A stretch of 64,000 nt of DNA from Algorimicrobium sediminis (lineage in GTDB: Bacteria > Bacteroidota > Bacteroidia > Flavobacteriales > Flavobacteriaceae): the NCBI RefSeq assembly GCF_042684585.1, contig NZ_JBHULS010000005.1:52031-116030 (forward strand). The letters run 5' to 3'. A program made the translations under genes and the position numbers. This document shows positions 9,210 to 18,267 of this stretch, piece after piece. The first letter of the stretch is position 1. Each line of letters opens with the position of its first letter. A model generated the notes under the pieces. That model saw nothing but the letters and a program-made list of their open reading frames with translations. It had not been told where the DNA came from and ran no database searches.

Positions 9210-10421
9210 ATGAATACACATAAATTAAGAATCCTCTTTGTTATTGCATTGAATAGGATTAAGAAAAATAACCAAGCTCCTATATTTTGTAGAATTACAT
9301 ACAATCAAAAAAGGAAGCAATTTGCAACTGGAATTTCTGTAGCCCCCAAAGATTGGGACAGGAAAAAACAGATTGTAACTGCTAGTGATAGCAATTTTAA
9401 AGAGATTAACACTAAGCTAAGTCTGATTAAGCAAAAAACTAATCAGGCTTTTTTGTTGCTACAAGTTAACAATGAGAGTTTTGATGTAGAGGACATCTAC
9501 TTACAATATGTAGGAAAGAATGTAAAGGCAAATAAAACGCTTTTAGAGGTGTTTGAATTGCATAACAATAGAATGAAGAAGCTAATAGGTGTTGAGTATT
9601 CAAAGTCTACTTATAACAAGTTTACAGAGGCAAGAAACCATGTTTCAAACTTTATCAGATTCCAATACAAGAAAGGAGATATACTACTGGAGTCTATCAA
9701 TCAAAATTTTTTAGATGATTTTGATTTCTACCTAAAATCTGAAAAGAAACAAAAACAGATTACTATTAATAAGAGTATTCAACGTGTTAGAAAGATTATC
9801 AAATTAGCTCTAGCAAAAGGCTATTTGAAGAAAGACCCATTCATACTTTACAAACCTAAAAAATATGAAAGTAAAGTAGTTTACCTAAATCAAAAAGAAT
9901 TAGATAAACTCGAAAATCATACTTTTAGACAGGCTAGATTGAATCAAGTTAAAGATATGTTTATTTTCTGTTGTTATACAGGGTTGGCATATCAAGAAAT
10001 GTCAACTTTAAAGGAGGAGCATTTAATAAAAGGGTTTGATGGAGGCATCTGGATTGAAATGATGAGACAAAAAACTAAATCTAAAGTGTCAATCCCTTTG
10101 TTACCTACAGCTTCTAAAATACTGGATAAGTATAGACCTGAAGGAAGGTTACTTCCTGTGATTAGCAATCAAAAGTTTAATTCTTATCTAAAAGAAATAG
10201 CTGAGTTGGTTGAGATTGATAAAAGATTAACTCACCATATAGCTAGGAAGACTTTTGCGACTACAGTTTTGCTTTATAATGATATTCCTATTGAAACAGT
10301 ATCTGAGCTTCTAGGGCATTCAAGTATCTCTATTACACAAAGGCATTATGCTAAAGTAGTTCAGCATAAAGTAAGTAGTCAAATGAGTAAGTTAAGTAAG
10401 AAATTGAAGAAAAAAAGATAA
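9210..10421 (+). CDS. Tyrosine recombinase (island integrase)
   Basis: A 403-aa integrase. The N-terminus resembles the Arm-DNA-binding domain of Bacteroidetes integrases (RITYNQKRKQFATGISV at about residues 28-44), then a SAM-like core-binding domain (about 110-205) and the catalytic domain. Visible catalytic residues are H343xxR346, H370 (LLGHSS) and the nucleophile Y380. The position of the first Arg reads TGLAYQEM, with Ala instead of Arg, a variant I know from many Bacteroidetes integrases. It catalyses site-specific recombination at the tRNA-fMet site. It lies 183 bp inside the left repeat. Confidence 0.94.
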   Translation: MNTHKLRILFVIALNRIKKNNQAPIFCRITYNQKRKQFATGISVAPKDWDRKKQIVTASDSNFKEINTKLSLIKQKTNQAFLLLQVNNESFDVEDIYLQYVGKNVKANKTLLEVFELHNNRMKKLIGVEYSKSTYNKFTEARNHVSNFIRFQYKKGDILLESINQNFLDDFDFYLKSEKKQKQITINKSIQRVRKIIKLALAKGYLKKDPFILYKPKKYESKVVYLNQKELDKLENHTFRQARLNQVKDMFIFCCYTGLAYQEMSTLKEEHLIKGFDGGIWIEMMRQKTKSKVSIPLLPTASKILDKYRPEGRLLPVISNQKFNSYLKEIAELVEIDKRLTHHIARKTFATTVLLYNDIPIETVSELLGHSSISITQRHYAKVVQHKVSSQMSKLSKKLKKKR

Positions 10422-10425
10422 TAAA

Positions 10426-10460
10426 TTAACTGTGTTGTAATACATTTATAGCACAGTTAA
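10426..10460 (+). terminator. Weak hairpin between integrase and helicase gene
   Basis: Perfect 9-bp arms TTAACTGTG (10426-10434) and CACAGTTAA (10452-10460) around a 17-nt loop, followed by only a short T run. It may be a weak terminator or an operator. Confidence 0.4.
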
Positions 10461-10469
10461 ATTTTCTAA

Positions 10470-12902
10470 ATGATTTTACCTAACATATATTTTGAGGGAA
10501 CACCTATTGAGTTTAAAGAAATAAATACAAAAGATTTTGATAACAACTTTTATAAGGTAAATCCAAAAGAGGTTTTAGAACCAAATGAAAAAGGATACAT
10601 AAGTGATGAATTAAGTGCTAGGCTTAAAACAGACCTTGACAACCAAAATACTACTATTATTAATGCTGGTGTAGGACAAGGAAAAACTAGAGCGATAATA
10701 GAAGTTCTAACTAAGTATGCTAGTAATCCAGATTACATTATCATAATAGCGGTTCCTTATAAGAGTCTAATAGAACAATACGTTAAAGACTGCTCAAAGT
10801 ATATCTCAAAAAATGAAATTTTCAACTTATCTAAATATGAAACCAATATTCAAGAAGGTGTTAATAAGACCAAAAAAGAAAGTTGGGGGTATACAAATGA
10901 TGTAGACATGTTGCCTATTACAGCTAGAGTAAGAAGTAAAATACATGTTATGACTATTAATGCTTTAATAGGTAATCCAGGAGATGATAACCTGTTTACT
11001 TCTAAAGTTAGGAGTAACTACTTTAAATTATTAAAAAATTATTGTGAGGGCACTGATAAAAAGGTGATTTGGTTAATGGATGAGATACATGATAGTATTC
11101 ATAACTTTAAAGAACAGTTTGTTTTCAATCTTTGGAATTTTCAAGGTTTAGTACATAAGGCATATATTATAAGTGCTACATTTAATGAAGCCTCAAAAGA
11201 GGTGATAAAGTATGTGTCTGAATTTACAGATAAAAACATATTTATTATTGAGTCTAAAAGGTTGCCCAAACCTTCAAGAGAGAGTAATCTACATCTTAAC
11301 TTTTATGTAGACCAAAAACTATATCAAGATTCTAATTTGGTAAGTTTAGTTTCAAGTTTAGTTAAAGAAAAGAAGCCTTTTGATATTTTGGTTTACTCAA
11401 AGACTTTAGTTGAAAAGCTTATAAATACTAACAAAACATCAAACTCAAAAATCAAGAAAGTTAGTGATGTTTTTAAAGACCAAATCCATCAAGTTAATAG
11501 ATGTTATTCAGATGCTTTTAATCGAAAAGCGAATAAAAAATACATTGATAGTAAAAATGTAATCAATATAGGAACTAACTTTAGTACAGGGGTTAATATT
11601 GAGCAAGAAAAACATACTCTAATAATACTATTTCCTAAAGACTTGTCAGTTGACTATGTAAACAATAAAGGTGTGTTTACAAATGGTTCAAATGTTATTG
11701 TACAGGCTTTAGCTAGACAAAGAAAAAATGGAGATATTCACATTTTTATACCCAATCCTAATGGTTTAAGTTTAGAGTCTTTACCATATACTGAAATTCA
11801 AAATAAAGAAATGTATGAATGTTTTGAAACTTATAAGCGAGGTAGTGATAAGTACTCAAATTACTCTTCAATTAATAGTCAATCTAAACTTTTAGAGAGT
11901 GCCTATGAGAAGTTGATTGATGATGTAAGTTATGCAGAAGAAAAGCTAAGAACAACCAACAGAGCAGGCTTAAATCGATTACTTTATCCTGCAAAAGAGA
12001 TATTTATTCTTAATCAAGGAGAAAAGTATATTACAAAGGAATTTTTTGGAGGGAACTTATCTGCTTACATTCTTTGGGCAAGTATTGGTAATCAATTTCT
12101 AAACTGTAAATTAAAATCCATAAAAGCTTCAACTAAATTGAATTTTGATAAAGAAAACTTATTTGATGATGTTAAGAGCTTTTTAAATTTTGAGTTAGAA
12201 GAGCTTAATAACACATTTGAAGAGTTCAATCTTTATGATAGCTTTAGTGCTTATGAAAAGTTAGAATTTATAGAGAAACTAACAGGGCAAATGTTGGTTA
12301 ATTTAGATTCTAAAAAGGCTACTCAAGCAGAAATCAATAAGATTTTGTTAATGATTTTAAGTGCTGTGTTCTTTGAATCCAATGACTTTGTTTTAAGGGA
12401 AGCTAAAGTAGAAATGTATAAGCTTTATCTAAAGTCATGCTTGTTTTATAGTAATAACCTTCATGAAGTTAATGAGAATCTTAAAACTAGAGATTTAACT
12501 AGTGTGAAGGTTTTTAAGAAATGGTATCAACTTATAGAGTTGATTGATAAATCTAAAATTGAAAAGGATGATGGTGTTTTTAGATTGCCAATAACTCCTA
12601 GTGATAAGTTTGAATCTGAGTTTTATAAGATTGATTTTAAAGAGAGTTTAGATTATCTTCTAAATAATGATTTCCTACTTGGAACAGATGTTTTTCAATT
12701 TAAGAATACAATTATTACTGCTATAAAGAATAAGACTCTAGTTGATACATTTTACAAAATTTGTATTAAAGTGTGTTATCTGCCTAAAACAAAACAAACT
12801 TCTAAAGATGGAAAAAAAGTCAACTACTATGAAGTAGCATCACTTAATTTCAAAAACTTACCTAATCTACTTTACAAACCATTACCAGAAGTAATTTTGT
12901 AA
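10470..12902 (+). CDS. SF2 helicase-like ATPase of unknown role
   Basis: An 810-aa protein whose N-terminal half has superfamily-2 motifs: Walker A AGVGQGKT at residues 66-73, DEIH at 204-207 (motif II), SATF at 235-238 (motif III), and a C-terminal helicase lobe with NIGTNFSTGVN and QALARQRKNGD in the place of motif VI. The rest (about 460-810) matches nothing I recognise. It probably unwinds or translocates on nucleic acid, perhaps for replication or excision of the island since it is the first gene after the integrase. A repeated hairpin follows. No nuclease motif was seen. Confidence 0.7.
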   Translation: MILPNIYFEGTPIEFKEINTKDFDNNFYKVNPKEVLEPNEKGYISDELSARLKTDLDNQNTTIINAGVGQGKTRAIIEVLTKYASNPDYIIIIAVPYKSLIEQYVKDCSKYISKNEIFNLSKYETNIQEGVNKTKKESWGYTNDVDMLPITARVRSKIHVMTINALIGNPGDDNLFTSKVRSNYFKLLKNYCEGTDKKVIWLMDEIHDSIHNFKEQFVFNLWNFQGLVHKAYIISATFNEASKEVIKYVSEFTDKNIFIIESKRLPKPSRESNLHLNFYVDQKLYQDSNLVSLVSSLVKEKKPFDILVYSKTLVEKLINTNKTSNSKIKKVSDVFKDQIHQVNRCYSDAFNRKANKKYIDSKNVINIGTNFSTGVNIEQEKHTLIILFPKDLSVDYVNNKGVFTNGSNVIVQALARQRKNGDIHIFIPNPNGLSLESLPYTEIQNKEMYECFETYKRGSDKYSNYSSINSQSKLLESAYEKLIDDVSYAEEKLRTTNRAGLNRLLYPAKEIFILNQGEKYITKEFFGGNLSAYILWASIGNQFLNCKLKSIKASTKLNFDKENLFDDVKSFLNFELEELNNTFEEFNLYDSFSAYEKLEFIEKLTGQMLVNLDSKKATQAEINKILLMILSAVFFESNDFVLREAKVEMYKLYLKSCLFYSNNLHEVNENLKTRDLTSVKVFKKWYQLIELIDKSKIEKDDGVFRLPITPSDKFESEFYKIDFKESLDYLLNNDFLLGTDVFQFKNTIITAIKNKTLVDTFYKICIKVCYLPKTKQTSKDGKKVNYYEVASLNFKNLPNLLYKPLPEVIL

Positions 12903-12903
12903 T

Positions 12904-12953
12904 AGTCCTTCTTTTTCCAATTTACTATATAGGAATAAGGAAAAATAAGGACT
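12904..12953 (+). terminator. 50-nt hairpin, copy 1 of a repeated terminator-like element
   Basis: A long stem in which AGTCCTTCTTTTTCC pairs with GGAAAAATAAGGACT with one mismatch, starting two bases after the helicase stop. A second 50-nt copy with matching ends sits at 25164-25213 after the RadC-like gene. Confidence 0.65.
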
Positions 12954-12968
12954 TTTCTAAACCATATT

Positions 12969-12997
12969 AAAGACTCTCATTTTATGAGGGTCTTTTT
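12969..12997 (+). terminator. Intrinsic terminator
   Basis: A 12-bp stem (AAAGACTCTCAT / ATGAGGGTCTTT, one G:T) with a 3-nt loop and further T residues. It ends the helicase transcript before the ATPase-DUF3871 pair. Confidence 0.85.
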
Positions 12998-13071
12998 CAT
13001 TATATACTGAATCTATTCAGATTCAACTTAAAAATAATTCAAATTAATATTAACCTTCAAAAACATAAATT

Positions 13072-13935
13072 ATGCAATTACGAAAATCAGAAAGACAACA
13101 AGCAAAAATTAAAATGGCTCTGCAAGGTTCATCAGGTTCAGGCAAGAGTTTAAGCTCTCTTTTATTGGCTAAAGGACTAACTAATGACCAATTAGATAAA
13201 GTGGCTGTAATAGATACAGAGAATGGTTCAGCAGACCTTTATGCTCATTTAGGTAACTACAATGTATTACCATTACAACCACCTTATACACCAGAGAAAT
13301 TCATTCAAGCTATTTCTGTTTGTGAAGAAGCAGGGATGGAAGTGATTATATTAGATTCCATCTCTCAAGTATGGGATGAGCTTTTAGATTACCATTCTAA
13401 ACTACCAGGGAATTCATTTGCTAATTGGAACAAAGTTACACCAAGACAAAAAGCATTTATCAATAAGATTTTACAATGTGATGCACATGTTATAGCTACA
13501 ATGAGAACAAAGCAGGACTATGTACTGCAACAAAAAGATGGAAAATATGTTCCTGAAAAAGTTGGACTTAAAGCTGTACAAAGAGATGATGTATCTTATG
13601 AATTTACCATAGTATTTGATATAGATATAAAACACTTTGCAATAGCGAGTAAAGACAGAACTAATCTATTTTCTGGAAAGCCTGAATTTATGATTAATAC
13701 TTCTACAGGTAAACGGATTTTGGAATGGTGTACTTCACCTGTAAAAGAAGAAGATGTAAAACAGCGAATAGAAGAGTGTTTGTCTGTTAGTCAGTTAATG
13801 GAACTGTATAAAGAGCATCCAAGTTTTCAGTTGTCATTAAAAGCTTTGTATCAAGCTAAAAAAGACCAGTTAGAACAATTAGTTAAACCAGAAAATTTTA
13901 GTCAAAATGGAAATAGTATCAGTAGCAGAGCTTAA
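13072..13935 (+). CDS. Phage-type P-loop ATPase (AAA_24/Sak4-like)
   Basis: A 287-aa cytosolic ATPase. Walker A is GSSGSGKS (residues 19-26), and VIILDSISQVWDE (about 95-107) is a Walker B with a following Ser/Gln sensor. The pattern MALQGSSGSGKSLSSLLLAKGL followed by DTENGSADLY is that of the phage nucleotide-binding AAA_24 family, which includes RecA-like single-strand annealing/recombination ATPases of phages (Sak4). Such proteins assist recombination on phage or plasmid DNA. The next gene overlaps its end by 29 nt, so the two are co-translated and likely act together. Confidence 0.75.
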   Translation: MQLRKSERQQAKIKMALQGSSGSGKSLSSLLLAKGLTNDQLDKVAVIDTENGSADLYAHLGNYNVLPLQPPYTPEKFIQAISVCEEAGMEVIILDSISQVWDELLDYHSKLPGNSFANWNKVTPRQKAFINKILQCDAHVIATMRTKQDYVLQQKDGKYVPEKVGLKAVQRDDVSYEFTIVFDIDIKHFAIASKDRTNLFSGKPEFMINTSTGKRILEWCTSPVKEEDVKQRIEECLSVSQLMELYKEHPSFQLSLKALYQAKKDQLEQLVKPENFSQNGNSISSRA

Positions 13936-14941
13936 CAAGCAACGTAATGGAGCATTTAATAATCCTGAAGGTATTCCTGAAATTGTGCATCCTTTGCAAA
14001 TACCTTCAGAAAATAAAGTGTATCCACATAACCCATTTATAGTGGCTAACACAAAAGAGGTTAGCCTTTCTACTTTAAAGCATGATTGTATTATACCTGT
14101 GTTTTCTAAAGATAATGAGAAAACATTAGCACATCAAGAGTTTATAGAGATAGCACAAGACTGTGTTGGTAAAGTGTTTTCTCATCATACAATAGAAGTG
14201 CCAGAAGTTAGAGTTTCTCATCAAATTAAAGGCAGAACTGCTGATGCTATATACAAGCCTGTAAAGGAGCTTTTAGAGCATGAGAAAACCCAGTATTTTG
14301 AAAGAATGGCATTTATCATTAGAATACCATCTATTACAGAAAACATAAATGGTCATGATGTGTCATTAACTGTTGGAGGTGTTAGAGCTTACAATCAAGA
14401 AAATCTTTATAACAGGAAAAGTTATGAGAAATTCAAGTTCTTTATTGGTTTCCAAAATATGGTGTGTTGTAACCTATGTATTTCTACAGATGGTTATCAA
14501 GATGAAATGCGAGTAGGAAACTATTCTGAATTACAGTCTAAAATTATGGACTTAATAGAGGGGTATAGTGCACAATCCCATTTACAGGATATGAAGCAGC
14601 TATCACAGCATAATTTAACTGAACAGCAATTTGCTCAGCTTATAGGTAGAGCAAGATTATATAACTTTTTACCTAAAGAGGAAAAGACTCTAATTCCAGA
14701 ATTAATGCTTAATGATGGACAGATTTCTACAGTAGCTAAAGACTATTATTTAGATGATAGCTTTTGTAGAAACGAGAATGGAGATATTAACCTTTGGAAT
14801 GTATATAATCTCTTCACGGGAGCTAATAAGAGCTCTTATATAGATTCTTTTCTATCAAGAAATGTCAATGCCTTTGATTTTACAAAAGGATTGGCTAATG
14901 CTATCAATGGTGATTCTAAACATCGTTGGTTTTTGAGTTGA
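13907..14941 (+). CDS. DUF3871 family protein
   Basis: A 344-aa protein matching what I recall of DUF3871, a Bacteroidetes family of mobile elements: VSHQIKGRTADAIYKP, FERMAFIIRIPSI, TVGGVRAYNQENLY and a C-terminal FTKGLANAINGDSKHRWFL. It resembles in layout the phage/plasmid DUF932 proteins. Function is unknown. It overlaps the upstream P-loop ATPase by 29 nt and is followed by a terminator, so the two form a small operon. An internal start cannot be excluded, but conserved-looking sequence begins close to residue 40, so the start is not critical. Confidence 0.8.
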   Translation: MEIVSVAELNKQRNGAFNNPEGIPEIVHPLQIPSENKVYPHNPFIVANTKEVSLSTLKHDCIIPVFSKDNEKTLAHQEFIEIAQDCVGKVFSHHTIEVPEVRVSHQIKGRTADAIYKPVKELLEHEKTQYFERMAFIIRIPSITENINGHDVSLTVGGVRAYNQENLYNRKSYEKFKFFIGFQNMVCCNLCISTDGYQDEMRVGNYSELQSKIMDLIEGYSAQSHLQDMKQLSQHNLTEQQFAQLIGRARLYNFLPKEEKTLIPELMLNDGQISTVAKDYYLDDSFCRNENGDINLWNVYNLFTGANKSSYIDSFLSRNVNAFDFTKGLANAINGDSKHRWFLS

Positions 14942-14947
14942 GTAATG

Positions 14948-14981
14948 CCCAACTTCTTTAGTTAGAAGTTGGGTTATTTTT
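14948..14981 (+). terminator. Intrinsic terminator after the DUF3871 gene
   Basis: A perfect 10-bp stem (CCCAACTTCT / AGAAGTTGGG) with a 6-nt loop, then a T-rich stretch. Confidence 0.88.
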
Positions 14982-15017
14982 ATTAACTTTCTAGCTTATA
15001 ATAGATATTACATTTAA

Positions 15018-18000
15018 ATGGAAATTAAAAATTTTGATATAAAAACCCCAAATGATTTTTATAAAAATTTAAGACCTGAATATTTTTCAGATTCAGAAAT
15101 AATTTATAAAGTAAAATTACCAAAAGAGACTTTAGCTTATGAGATAGAAAGTATTTCAATAAACCAAAAACAAGACCAGTTTGAGTCCTTAGCAAGAAAA
15201 CTTTCTGAAAGATTTATAGCCCCAAATTTAATACCTCAAGTTGGACCAACTGGAGGTGGAGATGGGAAGACTGATACTGAAACTTATCCAGTATCAGAAA
15301 GTATTTCAAGTAAATGGTATATACCAGAAAATGGATGGAAAAAAGATGAGAACTGGGCTTTTGCTATATCTAGTAAAGAAGATTGGAGAGGTAAATTAAG
15401 GAGTGATATAAAAAGTATTTTATCAACAAAAAGGGGGTACACTAAAATTTATTTCATTAGTAATCGTAAAATATCAAGTAAGAAAAAGAAAGATGTACAA
15501 GATAAATTTGGTAAAGAATTTGGTGTTGAAATTATTATTTTAGATGGCGAGTGGATTATAGAGAAGATAATTAATAATGACTTAGTTCATCTAGCGGTAG
15601 AATCCTTAGGAATGTCAAATGAATATAACGATAAAGAGTGTGTCCAAGGAGTAAATGATATTGAGAGAAAAAAAAGGATTAAAGAATTAGAGGCTAATAT
15701 ATTAAGTCCCAATAGATATTTTGAAATAGACTATCAGCTTATTGAAGATTGTTTAGAAAGTGCAACTTTATCAAGAGAGATTGAAGAATCTAGAGAGATT
15801 ATAGATGGGAAGTTCTTGAGAGCATTAAGGTTAGCTAAAAAATTAAATAATAATAATCAACTCTGTAGAATATATTATCAACAAGCATGGACTTCATTAT
15901 TCTGGTTTAATGACTTTGAAGCCTTTGTAGAGAACTTTAATCAAGTAAAAGAGCTTGTTAATAGTGATTCTAACATTAATTCAATTCAATTATATCATAC
16001 TTTATTTACAGTAATAAAGCCTCATGAGAAGGAAGTAAGCAGTTTATTGAAGTTTGAGGATGAGAAAAATCACTTGTACGATTTATTATTGACAAAATCC
16101 AAAGACAGTAATCATCGTACAGCTGCTTTAACTGCTAAAACACTACTTAAACTTTCTTTGATACATGACTATTTTAAAGAAGAAAAAGATTGTGAGATAA
16201 TTTTTTCTGATTTAAATAAAATTCTGTCTAGTATAGAAGGTCATTTGTCTTACCCATTTGATACTGTTTATAAATCTATAATGGTTTATGGTAAATTATT
16301 TCCTGAAAGCAAAGAGTATGATTGTTTAATTGATGAGTTAGCTAGAATCAACCAAAATAGAAATTCTGAGTTAGCTGCTAGTGATGTATTTATCAAAAGA
16401 GCAATTAATAAATATGATGCTGGTTTATATAATGAAGCAATATTTTATTTAGGCAAAGTTATAGTTAAGCTTTCTAAAGAAGAAAGCGAACAAACTCTAA
16501 TTATATGCCTTAGAGTACTATCTAATTGTTACAGAAATTTAGGACTGCTTTGGGCATCTAATAACTGTTTACTTTTTGCTTCATCTATGTCTTTAAAAAC
16601 ATGGTTTAAAGAAGGGTATCTTAATAAGAAAACGTATAATATAGCTATGGAGTTAGCCAAAAACGAAGTTCTGTTAGGTAGAATACCTTCTTTGCTTTCT
16701 TTTTGTGAGTTAATAGATGTTATATCTAGACAAGTTGAAATTGATACTAAAAAAGAAATGGATAATACTCTATCTTTTTTAGATTTATCATTAGCTAGTC
16801 GACTATTAAATTCTAAAGTAAATATCAATGAATTTAAAAAAATCCCAAATGCCCTTGAAGGAGTAGGTTTAGAGTTTTCAGCTGACTCAATACTGTATGT
16901 ATTAGGACATACAGATGAAGTGATTAATTCAGTAAATGATTCAAAGTTTAAAGAAAAAGAATTGGATGATTTTATGTCTAGTATTATAAGTCAGCCTATT
17001 AAAAAACAACTATTATATGAAACAGATTTTTTAAATGAAGAAGAGGTTACATTTAAGTCAAAAATATTAGGAGCTAGAATTGATGTTACTTTTGTTAAGG
17101 ATAAAGAGTTGTTTATAATAGCTGAATCCATACTAGCCTTTTTAGAAAGTTTTTTGGCTACATCATTTGAAGGTATATTGCCTTTAACGGAGGAAATTAA
17201 AATATTATTAAAAGAAAATAAATCAATAGAAATTTTAGATACGATTCCACAAGAGCTATCCAATGAGATAATATTAGAAGTTAACAAAACCAACTTTTTC
17301 GAATTCAATTTTAGAGATGAGTTATGGAACAGAACCCTAGATTTTACTGCCAAAATTTTATATGGAAATTTTTATATTGATGACTATAAAAAAATGTTGA
17401 AAGACCTTTTTGAAAAGGAGGAAATTTATCAAAGAGTTTCTTTAGCCTTTAACCATAAGGCTTTTGTATTAGATTTTTATGGTGAAGAGCCAAAAATATT
17501 TTTTGAAGACTGGTATAAAAAAGAAAAACATAAGATTTATGATGATTTAAGAAAAGAACCAATTAATTGGATAGTAAAAGATTTCGATATTGAAGTAAAG
17601 GATAGTTCAGAGGATGAAATTAATTTTAAGAATACTCCTCATAATAAAAGGAAAGTACATTCTGTAATTGATAGTCCATTATGGGACATTGCCAAATGGA
17701 GGGCTTTTGGCTTTTTAATTGATAGAAATCAAAGGTTAGGTTTAACCATTCTGTTTGAAGATTTTGAATCTGCAAAAAAAATATTTGATGGTTGGAGGAA
17801 TAGTTTAGGTGAGATTGATGAGAAAGAAAAAATTAGAATATCTATTATAAAAGGAGTTAACAAAGACAATCCTCATTGGTATAGAGTTCATATTTGTAGT
17901 AACATAATAGAGCCCAAAATAGATGGAGAGGTTTCTTTTTTTTCGTCTAGGTTTCATGAATTGAATGCAACAGATTCAAAAAATTTGGATAATCTTATTC

Positions 18001-18242
18001 AATTTTATAAGAAGTTTAATTCTTATATTCTATACCCGGCATATATTAATAGTGAAGGTCAGTTTACACCAGATTTAACAAGAGGGATTGAGAAAAAAGA
18101 ATTAATCATAAAGAATGCTTGGGAAATTTCGTTAAATGAAATTGATAGTGTAGCAATAAGAACGGAAGATAAAATATTAATTCCTGAGAATGTGAAAAAT
18201 GCACCTGTATTAGAAGTCTTAAAAAGAAAAATTAATTCTTAA
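15018..18242 (+). CDS. Predicted Mrr-like nuclease/helical-repeat defence protein
   Basis: A 1074-aa single-gene unit. Residues 50-200 look like a restriction-endonuclease fold: FESLARKL (E56), GPTGGGDGKTDTE (76-88, D86), then AFAISSK (K120), the E-GxGGxD-SxK spacing of Mrr-like enzymes, followed by YTKIYFISNR and a second beta-alpha unit EIIILDGEWIIEKI. Residues about 215-560 are alpha-helical and TPR-like. The C-terminal third (about 860-1074, with SPLWDIAKWRAFGF and HWYRVHICSN) is not recognised. I infer a DNA-cutting phage-defence effector. It has its own terminator upstream and converges on the res gene (26 bp between stops). No helicase or ATPase motif was seen. Confidence 0.6.
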   Translation: MEIKNFDIKTPNDFYKNLRPEYFSDSEIIYKVKLPKETLAYEIESISINQKQDQFESLARKLSERFIAPNLIPQVGPTGGGDGKTDTETYPVSESISSKWYIPENGWKKDENWAFAISSKEDWRGKLRSDIKSILSTKRGYTKIYFISNRKISSKKKKDVQDKFGKEFGVEIIILDGEWIIEKIINNDLVHLAVESLGMSNEYNDKECVQGVNDIERKKRIKELEANILSPNRYFEIDYQLIEDCLESATLSREIEESREIIDGKFLRALRLAKKLNNNNQLCRIYYQQAWTSLFWFNDFEAFVENFNQVKELVNSDSNINSIQLYHTLFTVIKPHEKEVSSLLKFEDEKNHLYDLLLTKSKDSNHRTAALTAKTLLKLSLIHDYFKEEKDCEIIFSDLNKILSSIEGHLSYPFDTVYKSIMVYGKLFPESKEYDCLIDELARINQNRNSELAASDVFIKRAINKYDAGLYNEAIFYLGKVIVKLSKEESEQTLIICLRVLSNCYRNLGLLWASNNCLLFASSMSLKTWFKEGYLNKKTYNIAMELAKNEVLLGRIPSLLSFCELIDVISRQVEIDTKKEMDNTLSFLDLSLASRLLNSKVNINEFKKIPNALEGVGLEFSADSILYVLGHTDEVINSVNDSKFKEKELDDFMSSIISQPIKKQLLYETDFLNEEEVTFKSKILGARIDVTFVKDKELFIIAESILAFLESFLATSFEGILPLTEEIKILLKENKSIEILDTIPQELSNEIILEVNKTNFFEFNFRDELWNRTLDFTAKILYGNFYIDDYKKMLKDLFEKEEIYQRVSLAFNHKAFVLDFYGEEPKIFFEDWYKKEKHKIYDDLRKEPINWIVKDFDIEVKDSSEDEINFKNTPHNKRKVHSVIDSPLWDIAKWRAFGFLIDRNQRLGLTILFEDFESAKKIFDGWRNSLGEIDEKEKIRISIIKGVNKDNPHWYRVHICSNIIEPKIDGEVSFFSSRFHELNATDSKNLDNLIQFYKKFNSYILYPAYINSEGQFTPDLTRGIEKKELIIKNAWEISLNEIDSVAIRTEDKILIPENVKNAPVLEVLKRKINS

Positions 18243-18267
18243 TAATATTAAGATAATTGCTTCTTTA

